This document shows, one piece after another, positions 9,113 to 17,363 of a DNA stretch of 64,000 nt. Every line of letters starts with the position of its first letter. Within the stretch, counting starts at the first letter, position 1. The DNA lies in the NCBI GenBank assembly GCA_004299845.1, contig CP036201.1:558001-622000 (forward strand), in the 5' to 3' direction. Under the pieces are notes generated by a model. That model made no database searches and had not been told where the DNA came from. It saw nothing but the letters and a program-made list of their open reading frames with translations. Both the position numbers and the translations under genes were made by a program. Source of the stretch: Verrucomicrobia bacterium S94. Lineage in GTDB: Bacteria > Verrucomicrobiota > Kiritimatiellia > Kiritimatiellales > Pontiellaceae.

Positions 9113-9749
9113 TGCATTTATTCTCGATCTGGACGGCACCCTGATTGATTCGGGGAAATATCATGCGCAGGCGTTTGCTGATGCGGTTTTTGCGCAGAGC
9201 GGTTATGTGTTGAAGCCGCACGAACACCATGAGTTTTTCGGTAAACACAGTGTCTGGTTTGCAGCGGTTCTGAATGAACGCTATGGTTTGAATCTGGATC
9301 CGGAATCGGTTCTGAAACAGAAACGTCGGCGTGTGCGGGAAATTTTTGTTGCAGAGCTTTTTGAGGGGGCACGGGAGTTTCTGGATTTCTGGAAAGGGAA
9401 AACACCGATGGCACTGGCCACCAATTCTCCGCTCAGCTTTGTGGAACCGGCTTTGCGGGATGCGGAGCTCCTGCACTATTTTGAGGCCATTACTACAGCT
9501 GGAGATGTTAAACATCGAAAACCCGATCCTGAAATTATTAAGGAGAGTGCACGCCGGCTCGGGGTGGAGCCTCCGTCCGTTCTGGTGTTTGAGGATCAGC
9601 TGATCGGGATCAAAGCGGCACGGTCGGCCGGTGCTAAAGTGATTGCCGTGGATAATGGGCAGCCGGTGAATTATCCGGTGGATGTGGCGGTCCATACCTG
9701 GAACGATCTTTTAAAACTTTCGGAGTTGCATAGATGGAATCCCAATTGA
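9093..9749 (+). CDS. HAD-superfamily hydrolase, subfamily IA (sugar-phosphatase or phosphoglucomutase-like)
   Basis: A 218-residue haloacid-dehalogenase phosphatase. Motif I is LDLDGTLIDS (nucleophile Asp, acid/base Asp two residues on), motif II is LATNSP, and motifs III/IV are KHRKPDPE and VFEDQLIGIKAA. The helical cap between residues ~20 and 85 places it with beta-phosphoglucomutase and fructose-1-phosphate phosphatase relatives. It overlaps the heptosyltransferase by 20 bp and the next HAD gene by 16 bp. A role as a sugar phosphatase in heptose or other sugar-nucleotide supply is possible from context only; the substrate cannot be read from the sequence. Confidence 0.85.
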   Translation: MKLWDYDAFILDLDGTLIDSGKYHAQAFADAVFAQSGYVLKPHEHHEFFGKHSVWFAAVLNERYGLNLDPESVLKQKRRRVREIFVAELFEGAREFLDFWKGKTPMALATNSPLSFVEPALRDAELLHYFEAITTAGDVKHRKPDPEIIKESARRLGVEPPSVLVFEDQLIGIKAARSAGAKVIAVDNGQPVNYPVDVAVHTWNDLLKLSELHRWNPN

Positions 9750-10369
9750 TTATTTTTGATCTTGATGGAACGTTGATTGATGCGCGGGGGGATCTGACCT
9801 CTGCAGTAAACCGGATGCGGGCGCACTTCGGGCTGGGAGCGCTCTCTCTTGAAACGGTCAGCGGCTACATTGGAAACGGCATGGTCCGGTTGGTGGAGCG
9901 TTCGCTGCAGGATTCAGATGTTTCGACAGAAGAGGGGATGAAGATTTATCCGGATCTATACCGTTCCGATCTGACAACACACACGGCGTTGTATGAGGGG
10001 GTTGCGCAAGGGATTCCGGAGCTGGTACAGGCCGGGCACCGTGTGGCGCTGATGACCAATAAACCCGGGGATATGAGCCGGGCAATTCTGGAGCATTTCA
10101 ACCTTTCAGCATATTTTTCCGCTATTATCGGCAGTGGTGATGTGCCGAATCTGAAACCGGAGCCGGATGGGGTTTTCCGGTGCCTGGAAATTTCGGCGAT
10201 GGAAAAATGCAAAGCATGGATGGTCGGGGATCACTATACGGATCTGGCGGCGGCGGAAAATGCGGGCATCCGCAGTGCGTTAATGGAATACGGTTTCGGG
10301 GAGGCGCGGGGCCATAAACCCGATGCACAATTTTCTTCGTTTCCTGAATTGGTCGGGTACTTTGTCTAG
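9734..10369 (+). CDS. gph: Phosphoglycolate phosphatase-like HAD hydrolase
   Basis: A 211-residue HAD subfamily IA phosphatase. Motif I is FDLDGTLIDA, motif II is LMTNKP, and motif III/IV are NLKPEPDG and MVGDHYTDLAAAENAG. The spacing and the YIGNGMVRLVERSL segment of the cap are those of Gph, which clears 2-phosphoglycolate formed during repair of oxidised DNA ends. The gene begins inside the upstream HAD gene (16-bp overlap) and ends 3 bp before queE, so it is surely part of the same transcript. Gph and other small-molecule phosphatases are hard to separate by motif, so the symbol is tentative. Confidence 0.75.
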   Translation: MESQLIIFDLDGTLIDARGDLTSAVNRMRAHFGLGALSLETVSGYIGNGMVRLVERSLQDSDVSTEEGMKIYPDLYRSDLTTHTALYEGVAQGIPELVQAGHRVALMTNKPGDMSRAILEHFNLSAYFSAIIGSGDVPNLKPEPDGVFRCLEISAMEKCKAWMVGDHYTDLAAAENAGIRSALMEYGFGEARGHKPDAQFSSFPELVGYFV

Positions 10370-10372
10370 CCT

Positions 10373-11122
10373 ATGAAAACGTACCTGTCAGAAATTTTCA
10401 GCTCGATTCAAGGTGAGGGTCCGTATGTCGGCGAACGCCATCTGTTTGTGCGGTTCTGTGCATGTCATCGGAAGTGCGTTTATTGCGATACGGATACGTC
10501 GCTTTCTGATTACTGTATTGTGGAGCGACGTCCGGGCTCCGGTGAATTTGAGCAGATCAAAAATGCGATGTCGGTGGAGCAGGTTTTTGAGCTGATTCAG
10601 GAAGTAGATGCCAAAACGCGAAACAACCGGATTTCCATCACAGGCGGGGCTCCGCTGATGCAGCACCGGTTTCTGCTGAAACTGCTGCCGATGCTGAAAA
10701 ATGCCGGGCATAATATTTATCTGGAAACCGCGGGCGATCTGCCGAGTCAGCTGAAAACGATTATTGAGTTTGTTGATGTCATTGCCATGGATGTTAAACT
10801 TGAAAGTGTTACGGAGGAACCGGCAACGTATCCGGCCCACTGGCAGTTTCTGAGTATCTGTCGCGATTACAAGGTGGAGACTTTTGTCAAGCTGGTGCTT
10901 TCAGCGAATACCCATGAGGGTGAGCTGATTGAAGCGGCCAAAGGAATCCGGAAAGCGGGCGGCGAAGATACGCTGGTGATTATTCAGCCGATGACCAAAT
11001 CGAGCCGGACCGATGCTGTTCCTTCCGGTGCGCAGCTGTTCCGGTGGCAGGATAAAGTGGCGTCTGTACTGCCGAATGTCCGGGTGATTCCGCAGACCCA
11101 TAAAATGCTGGAGATGCTTTGA
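10373..11122 (+). CDS. queE: 7-carboxy-7-deazaguanine synthase (radical SAM)
   Basis: QueE contracts 6-carboxytetrahydropterin to 7-carboxy-7-deazaguanine in queuosine synthesis. The 249-residue protein opens with [16 protein letters not shown], the QueE signature, then the CX3CX2C iron-sulfur motif CHRKCVYC. The SAM-binding GGE motif reads TGGAPL instead of TGGEPL. The gene is directly followed by queC with a one-base overlap (TGATG) and then queD, so substrate flow is matched by gene order. Identification rests on the opening motif, the cluster motif and context; confidence is high despite the altered GGE. Confidence 0.92.
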   Translation: MKTYLSEIFSSIQGEGPYVGERHLFVRFCACHRKCVYCDTDTSLSDYCIVERRPGSGEFEQIKNAMSVEQVFELIQEVDAKTRNNRISITGGAPLMQHRFLLKLLPMLKNAGHNIYLETAGDLPSQLKTIIEFVDVIAMDVKLESVTEEPATYPAHWQFLSICRDYKVETFVKLVLSANTHEGELIEAAKGIRKAGGEDTLVIIQPMTKSSRTDAVPSGAQLFRWQDKVASVLPNVRVIPQTHKMLEML

Positions 11123-11808
11123 TGGCGAAAAAAGCGATAGTTTTGTTGAGCGGTGGATTGGATTCCGCCACGGCGATGGCGATGGCGCTGCATGAGGGTT
11201 ATGAAGTGTATGCGGTTTCATTTCGTTATGGTCAGCGCCATTCTGTGGAACTGGACTGTGCGGTTGAACAGGCGGCGGAGGGGGCCCGGGAGCATAAAAT
11301 TGTGGATATTGATCTGAGTTCGTTCGGAGGTTCGGCACTGACCGATGATATTGATGTGCCGAAGCATGAAGCGGTGGAGGATCTGGGCGATGAGATTCCG
11401 GTTACCTATGTTCCGGCGAGGAATACGGTTTTTCTTTCCTATGCACTGGCCTGGGCGGAGGTGCTCGAAGCATATGATATTTTTATTGGAGTGAATGCGC
11501 TGGACTACAGCGGTTATCCCGACTGCCGGCCGGAATTTATCGAGGCGTATGAAAAAATGGCCAACCTCGCCACGGTGGCCGGAGTGCAGGGTCGTAAACT
11601 GACGATTCATACACCGCTCATTGATCTGACCAAGGCCGAAATTATTCAGCGCGGGCTTGAACTGGGTGTTGATTACGCTAAAACCACGAGCTGTTATGAT
11701 CCCGCGCCGGATGGAAAAGCGTGCGGGCATTGCGATTCCTGTCTGTTGCGCAAAAAGGGTTTCGCCGATGCCGGAGCCACGGATCCGCGCCCCTATGTAG
11801 AGGATTGA
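11122..11808 (+). CDS. queC: 7-cyano-7-deazaguanine (preQ0) synthase
   Basis: QueC converts 7-carboxy-7-deazaguanine, ammonia and ATP to preQ0. The 228-residue product has the N-type ATP pyrophosphatase P-loop [11 protein letters not shown] near the N-terminus and the zinc site at the C-terminus, [17 protein letters not shown] (four cysteines). Start at the ATG 11122 overlaps the queE stop by one base; a TTG three bases earlier would add one residue. Only 3 bp separate it from queD. All catalytic elements look intact and length is standard (~220-230). Confidence 0.95.
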   Translation: MAKKAIVLLSGGLDSATAMAMALHEGYEVYAVSFRYGQRHSVELDCAVEQAAEGAREHKIVDIDLSSFGGSALTDDIDVPKHEAVEDLGDEIPVTYVPARNTVFLSYALAWAEVLEAYDIFIGVNALDYSGYPDCRPEFIEAYEKMANLATVAGVQGRKLTIHTPLIDLTKAEIIQRGLELGVDYAKTTSCYDPAPDGKACGHCDSCLLRKKGFADAGATDPRPYVED

Positions 11809-11811
11809 TTT

Positions 11812-12177
11812 ATGCCGAAAATGACTATTTCGAAAGAGTTCAAATTTGATTCCGCCCACTTTCTGCCGTATGTCCAGCCGGATCATAAGTGTGCCAACAT
11901 GCACGGACATACCTATTATATCGAGATCCATTGCGAAGGAGAGCTCGATCCGAAACTCGGGTGGGTTATTGATTTTAACGATGTAAAAAAAGTCGTGGAC
12001 CCGCTGATCAGTCAGCTGGACCACAAAGTGCTTAATGATATTGAAGGGCTGGAAAATCCCACAGCGGAAATGATTGCCGTCTGGTTCTGGAAAAAAATAA
12101 AACCGGATCTTCCGAAGCTGGTAAAAGTGGTGGTAAAGGAAAATCCCACCAATGTCTGTATGTACTCCGGAGACTAG
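11812..12177 (+). CDS. queD: 6-carboxy-5,6,7,8-tetrahydropterin synthase
   Basis: QueD makes 6-carboxytetrahydropterin from dihydroneopterin triphosphate. The 121-residue length is standard for this small T-fold enzyme. Zinc ligands are visible as DSAH and HGHTY, with the catalytic Cys in KCANMHGH and the later LDHKVLND (catalytic His) and NPTAEMIAVW segments typical of the family. It closes the queE-queC-queD run. Its TAG stop shares three bases with the stop codon of convergent queF (CTAG at 12174-12177). Confidence 0.94.
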   Translation: MPKMTISKEFKFDSAHFLPYVQPDHKCANMHGHTYYIEIHCEGELDPKLGWVIDFNDVKKVVDPLISQLDHKVLNDIEGLENPTAEMIAVWFWKKIKPDLPKLVKVVVKENPTNVCMYSGD

Positions 12178-12590
12178 GCTTCGGCTGAATCAATTTTTAC
12201 CGAAGAAGTGATTCCTCCGCGGGCGGTGAAATCGCCGTTCACCACGAGCCGTTTCGGCTGGAGCTCTTTTTCCAGATCCGTGTAGATTCTGTTTACAATT
12301 TCTTCGTAGAACGTTCCGGTCTGACGGAAGGAAAAGAGGTAGAGCTTCAGCGATTTACTCTCAACACAGATTTTATTCGGGATGTATTCGATGGTGATTG
12401 TGGCAAAATCGGGCTGTCCTGTAATCGGGCAGAGGGAAGTGAATTCCGAGGTTTTGAAGGTAATCCAGTAGTTGCGCCCCTGATTTGCGTTTTCAAAGGT
12501 TTCCAGTTTTGCTTCATCCGGTGAGGTCGGGTAGCGCGTTTCGCCTTTTTTCAGCAGGGTGAGTCCGGTCAGTTTAGTTTCGTCTGTCAT
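12174..12590 (-). CDS. queF: NADPH-dependent 7-cyano-7-deazaguanine reductase, short type
   Basis: QueF reduces the nitrile of preQ0 to the amine preQ1. The 138-residue product is the short, single-domain (YkvM) type. The catalytic Cys lies in SLCPITGQPDFA together with its Asp, and the QueF signature ESKSLKLYLFSFR follows. Start at 12590 (MTDETKL) is chosen because the frame upstream shows no family similarity. It is convergent with queD and overlaps its stop. With queE, queC and queD this supplies all steps from dihydroneopterin triphosphate to preQ1; folE and tgt are not in the window. Confidence 0.93.
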   Translation of the reverse strand: MTDETKLTGLTLLKKGETRYPTSPDEAKLETFENANQGRNYWITFKTSEFTSLCPITGQPDFATITIEYIPNKICVESKSLKLYLFSFRQTGTFYEEIVNRIYTDLEKELQPKRLVVNGDFTARGGITSSVKIDSAEA

Positions 12591-12757
12591 AATGTCCCAT
12601 CTTTGGAAAAATTCGCGCGTCATCCTATCCAAACCCCGGAATCGGGCAAGCCCCATTTTCAACGGTTTGCGTATTGTGCGGTCGATAACTTAGGCAAGAT
12701 GCAAGATTGACCGGATTCACCGGTTTTGGTCTTCTCTGCGGAATTCGAAAGGGAAAA

Positions 12758-13609
12758 ATGTTTAATAGCGAACCCAGAAATATCGGCAGCATGCTGGGAA
12801 TTACTCCTGCTGTTAAGTTTTTGCTGATTCTGAATATCGGACTGTATATTTTTGATGCGGTCATCTCCATGGGGGCTTCTGAGCGGATTCTGCAGGGCTG
12901 GTTTACACTGCGGGCCAACTGGTGGGAAACGTTCGAATTCGGCCAGTTGTTTACCTATATGTTCATTCATGCGGGCACGACGCATCTGCTGGCCAATATG
13001 ATGGGCCTGTTTTTCCTCGGTCCTTCTGTGGAGCGTACAATCGGCTCCTATAAGTTTTTCATTCTTTATTATGTCAGCGGTATTCTGGGCGGTCTGGGCT
13101 GGTCCATGATCGCCGATCCGGTTCTGGTTCAGGATATTTACGGTAATGTTCAGAAGCTTTATCCGATGTGTGCCGGTGCTTCCGGAGCAGTTATGGGCAT
13201 TCTCGGAGCATTTGCGGCGCTCTATCCTCATGCAAAGCTGCTTTTGTGGTTTGTGATTCCGGTTCGTGCCTGGGTGCTGGTGCTGATCCTTACGCTGTTT
13301 GAGCTGTGGGAGACCATTCATTCGGATCATCCGCTGATTGCCGGAATTGCCAATGCCGCGCATCTCATCGGCGGAGTGGCCGGATTTACCTACGCGTTTT
13401 CTCTGAAACATCCGCATATGCTGAATGACCTGAAGACAAAACTTCCGGATCTCGGCAGAAAGAAGCCGAAATCACGCACAAAGTCTTCAGCTCAGCCGTC
13501 GCTCTCAAAAGCAGAAGTGGACGCTATTCTCGACAAGATCGGGAAGCAGGGTATGGGCGCGCTCACTCCGCGTGAGCGTGAGTTGCTCAAGCGGGCAACG
13601 AGAGGATAA
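12758..13609 (+). CDS. Rhomboid-family intramembrane serine protease
   Basis: A 283-residue membrane protein with about six transmembrane helices. Rhomboid hallmarks are present: HLLANMMGLFFLG, the catalytic Ser in GASGAVMG (Ser142 from this start) and the catalytic His in AAHLIGGVAGF (His202), after the FTYMFIHAG segment. Rhomboids cut substrate helices inside the membrane. The cytoplasmic C-terminal tail is basic and ends with a small conserved helical motif, ALTPRERELLKRA, found behind many bacterial rhomboids. The start at 12758 is preferred over 12707 because the latter adds a low-similarity stretch. It stands alone, convergent with uvrB. Confidence 0.88.
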   Translation: MFNSEPRNIGSMLGITPAVKFLLILNIGLYIFDAVISMGASERILQGWFTLRANWWETFEFGQLFTYMFIHAGTTHLLANMMGLFFLGPSVERTIGSYKFFILYYVSGILGGLGWSMIADPVLVQDIYGNVQKLYPMCAGASGAVMGILGAFAALYPHAKLLLWFVIPVRAWVLVLILTLFELWETIHSDHPLIAGIANAAHLIGGVAGFTYAFSLKHPHMLNDLKTKLPDLGRKKPKSRTKSSAQPSLSKAEVDAILDKIGKQGMGALTPRERELLKRATRG

Positions 13610-13668
13610 GATTCAATCTGCAGAGAGCGCCGGGAAAATGGATGATTCTGTGAGTTCTTCGTGGTAAT

Positions 13669-15638
13669 TTATTTTTCTTTGAGCGCCTGAATCTGGTCCC
13701 GCAGTGTGGCCGCCCGTTCGAATTCCAGTTTTTCGGCGGCTTCCATCATTTCCTGTTCTAACTGGTGGATGGTTTCGGCCACGGAATATTCCACACCTTC
13801 TTCGGCGACAGCGGCCTCGACGGTTTCCTCGGCAGTTTCATAGATCGTTTTCAGGCTGTCCTGAATTTCTTTTTTAATGGCCTGCGGAACAATGCCGTGC
13901 TTTTTGTTATAAGCCAGCTGTTTAGCCCGACGTCGGTCACACTTGTCGAGCATGCGCTGCATGGAATCAGTGATTTTTTCCGCGTACATAATGACCCGGC
14001 CATCGATGTGTCGTGCGGCGCGTCCCGCAGTCTGGATAAGCGAGGTTTCCGAGCGTAGAAAACCTTCCTTGTCGGCATCAAGAATAGCAACGAGAGAAAC
14101 TTCGGGAGATCAAGGCCTTCGCGCAGCAGGTTGATGCCGATCAGGCAATCCACGGTTCCGCTGCGCAGTTCACGCAGAATATCCACCCGTTCCAGCGCAT
14201 CGATTCCAGAGTGAAGATAGGAAACTTTCAGTCCGGTTTTTTCAAGGTATTCCGTCAGGTCTTCGGCCGTTCGTTTGGTGAGGGTGGTCACCAGTGTACG
14301 TTCGCCGCGCTCAGCGCGGATGCGGATTTCTTCCATCAAATCATCAATCTGATTTTTCAGCGGGCGCAGTTCCACCGGGGGATCGACAATGCCGGTCGGG
14401 CGGATAATCTGTTCCACCGGTGTTCCGCCATGTTCCAGTTCATAGGGGCCGGGGGTGGCGGAAAGAAAGATGATCTGGTTGGTTACGCTGATAAATTCAT
14501 CAAAATTCATCGGTCGGTTATCCAGAGCCGATGGCAGACGGAACCCGTGTTCCACCAGCGTACGTTTGCGGGACTGGTCGCCGTTGTACATGCCGCGCAC
14601 CTGCGAAAGGGTAACGTGCGATTCGTCAATGATCGTGATGAAGTCGTCGGGGAAATAGTCGAGCAGGCATTCCGGGCGCTCCCCTGCGCAGCGGCCGGCG
14701 AGGTGGCGGGAATAGTTTTCAATACCGCCGCAGAAGCCGATCTCCTTGAGCATTTCCAGGTCGTATTCCGTGCGCATCTTGATCCGCTGCGCTTCAATCA
14801 GCCGGTTTTCCTGTTCAAATTTTGCAATCTGCTGCTCCATTTCCTGGCGGATGGCCACGAGTGCCGCGTCGATTTTGGTCTGCGGCATGACAAAGTGTTT
14901 GGCCGGGGAGACCATGATGTGGTCATAGGTTTCGATTGTATCGCCGGTCAGCGGATCCACTTTTCTGATGGTTTCGATCTCATCGCCCCAGAATTCGAGG
15001 CGGATGCCGTAATCTTTGGCATAGGAAGGAAAAATATCCAGGGTATCGCCTCGCACGCGGAATTTGCCGGGACCGGGTTCATAGTCGTTCCGTTCATACT
15101 GAATATCGACCAGTTTTTTCAGAATGGTATCGCGGTTCAGCTCCTGGCCTACGTTTGCGCTGACCACCATTTCCTTATAATCTTCCGGCGAACCGAGGCC
15201 GTAGATGCAGGAGATGGAGGCAACGATGATAACATCATCGCGGTTCAGCAGGGCATCGGTGGCGGCGAGACGCAGGCGTTCAATCTCATCATTGATGGAG
15301 GAGTCTTTTTCAATAAAGGTGTCGGTCTGCGGAATGTAGGCTTCGGGTTGGTAGTAGTCGTAGTATGAAATGAAATATTCGACGGCATTGTTCGGAAAAA
15401 AGGCTTTGAGCTCGGCATAAAGCTGGGCGGCCAGCGTTTTGTTGTGTGAAAGTACCAGCGCAGGACGTCCATACTGCGCAATCGTATTGGCAATGGTGAA
15501 GGTTTTTCCCGAGCCGGTTACGCCTTCCAGGGTCTGGAATTTCCGGCCTTCAGAAAGACCCTTAACCAGTTTTCTGATGGCTTCCGGCTGGTCGCCGGTC
15601 GGTTTGAAATCGGCTGCGATCTGGAATGATTTGTCCAT
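13669..15638 (-). CDS. uvrB: UvrABC system protein B, interrupted by one missing base
   Basis: UvrB is the damage-verification helicase of nucleotide excision repair. The N-terminal part has Walker A GVTGSGKT, the beta-hairpin segment [12 protein letters not shown] and the DESHV box. After REGLDLP the frame is lost near 14101-14106; reading one frame over restores [14 protein letters not shown], helicase motif VI (QTAGRAARH) and the C-terminal UVR domain ([17 protein letters not shown]) to the stop at 13669. Adding one base gives 656 residues, the normal length. The usual residue after LDLP is Glu (codon GAA), so a lost G or A explains the break. Either an assembly error or a very recent mutation; the flanking parts show no decay. 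Start is ATG at 15638. Confidence 0.9.
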
Positions 15639-15685
15639 AGGGGTCAAACTATATACGTCTCACTGAAAAAGCCAATTGAAAGGGG

Positions 15686-17215
15686 ATGAGCATGAAAAGA
15701 TTCCTGTTGTTAGTGGGAGTGCTGCTGCTTGCCGGTTTTGTGCCGGCCGTAGAGCGGCCGAACGTAGTGATCCTGTTTGCGGATGATATGGGATTCGGCG
15801 ATCTGGGAGCGAATAATCCCGATTCAAAGATTCCGACGCCGAATTTTGACCGGCTGGCCGCTGAGGGTATGCGCTTTACAGATGGTCACAGTTCGTCGGG
15901 CATCTGCACGCCAAGCCGTTTTGCGCTGTTGACCGGAATGCATCATTGGCGACGTTTTCACGGGATTACGCAGAGTTTTGATGACAGCGTTTTCAAACCC
16001 GACGATTTTACATTGGCCAAAATGTTCAAAGCGAAAGGTTACAATACGGCAGCTATCGGAAAATGGCATCTGGGCTGGGGATTTGATGAGATAAAACGGC
16101 AAGGAGCCAAGCCGATTGTTGTGGAGCTGGGCGGTCGGAAAAAGAAGGCGTATACTCCGGATGCTTTTGACTGGAGCCGTTCAGTACCGCGCGGCCCGCT
16201 CGATCAGGGATTTAATTATTATTTCGGTGACGGTACCATTAATTTTGCACCCTACTGTTTTATTGAAAACGACCGGGTGGTTGAGGCGCCGACGGTCATG
16301 ATGGATACGGCTGCCTTTGACCCGATTCCTGAAGGTAACTGGGAATTCCGTCCTGGACCGATGGTGGAAGGGTGGGATCCCTATCAGGTGCTGCCGACAC
16401 TGGCTGATAAAGCCGTTGCCTGGATTGAAACGCAGAAAAAAGAACAGCCGTTCTTTTTATACATGGCTTTTCCATCGCCCCATGCACCGATTATACCTAA
16501 CGATGAATTCCGTGGAAAATCGGAGGCCGGCCCTTATGGTGATTTTGTCTTTGAAACCGATGCCATTGCCGGGAAAATACTCCGGGCTCTGGAAAAGAAC
16601 GGTTTTTCTGAAAATACGGTAGTGGTATTTACTGCGGATAACGGAGCGGAAAAATATGCGTTTGAGCGTTACCGCAAATACGGCCACTGGAGTTCCGGCC
16701 ATCTGCGCGGGTTGAAGCGCGATGTCTGGGAAGGCGGGCACCGGGTGCCTTTTATCATAAAATGGCCGGGACGGGTGCAGGCGGGTTCGGTGTCGGATGA
16801 AACCGTGAGCCAGGTTGATCTGGCGGCTACGTTTGCGGCAATGCTTGATTATGAACTGCAGTCCGACGAAGCAATTGACAGTTATGATCTGTCGCCGGTG
16901 CTGGATGGCGAGGATTTGAAAGAGCCGCTGCGGGTTGCTACTGTTCAGAATACCAAACCGAATCTTTTTGCCATCCGGAAAGGGGACTGGCTGTTGATTG
17001 ATGCGAAGAGTGGGACTCATTCGAAGCCGCCGGAGTGGTATGTAAAGGAAATGGGCTATATCAGCGATACTACGCAGGGACTGCTGTATAACCTGAAGGA
17101 CGATCCGTCCCAAAAAAACAATCTGTATGCTGGTCATCCGGAAAAAGTGGCGGAAATGAGGGCGCTGCTGAAACAGTATCGCTCCGGAAAAGGCTGTGCA
17201 CCGCATGCGGAATAA
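15686..17215 (+). CDS. Secreted sulfatase, formylglycine type (S1 family)
   Basis: A 509-residue arylsulfatase-fold hydrolase that removes sulfate esters, probably from polysaccharide. Residues 1-22 are a signal peptide ([15 protein letters not shown]). The metal site begins with FADD (Asp33/34) and the modified residue is Cys74 in CTPSR followed by LLTG, the C-x-P-S-R signature that is oxidised to formylglycine. Further family marks are IGKWHLG and FTADNGAE. Two ATGs (15686, 15692) follow an AAAGGGG Shine-Dalgarno; either may be used. The next gene downstream is a secreted GH5-like enzyme on the same strand. No maturase (FGE or anSME) is seen in the window. Confidence 0.92.
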   Translation: MSMKRFLLLVGVLLLAGFVPAVERPNVVILFADDMGFGDLGANNPDSKIPTPNFDRLAAEGMRFTDGHSSSGICTPSRFALLTGMHHWRRFHGITQSFDDSVFKPDDFTLAKMFKAKGYNTAAIGKWHLGWGFDEIKRQGAKPIVVELGGRKKKAYTPDAFDWSRSVPRGPLDQGFNYYFGDGTINFAPYCFIENDRVVEAPTVMMDTAAFDPIPEGNWEFRPGPMVEGWDPYQVLPTLADKAVAWIETQKKEQPFFLYMAFPSPHAPIIPNDEFRGKSEAGPYGDFVFETDAIAGKILRALEKNGFSENTVVVFTADNGAEKYAFERYRKYGHWSSGHLRGLKRDVWEGGHRVPFIIKWPGRVQAGSVSDETVSQVDLAATFAAMLDYELQSDEAIDSYDLSPVLDGEDLKEPLRVATVQNTKPNLFAIRKGDWLLIDAKSGTHSKPPEWYVKEMGYISDTTQGLLYNLKDDPSQKNNLYAGHPEKVAEMRALLKQYRSGKGCAPHAE

Positions 17216-17363
17216 AACAGGGCCGGCTCAGTCCCGGTGCGAACGGAGGGCGGAGTCCCCGGCGCAATGTGCCTATCAGTCGTATATAATTGACGCAAAC
17301 CCCGATATTTTTATTGCCGGCGATTCTGCATGTTGATGGGTGAGTATAACGGAGGTGTTGCGG

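Noticed and set aside
13669-13989. Separate 106-residue UVR-domain protein
   Set aside because: It is the C-terminal part of uvrB cut off by the frameshift near 14104, not an independent gene.
14211-15368. 385-codon plus-strand frame inside uvrB
   Set aside because: Mirror of the uvrB reading frame, without recognisable domains.
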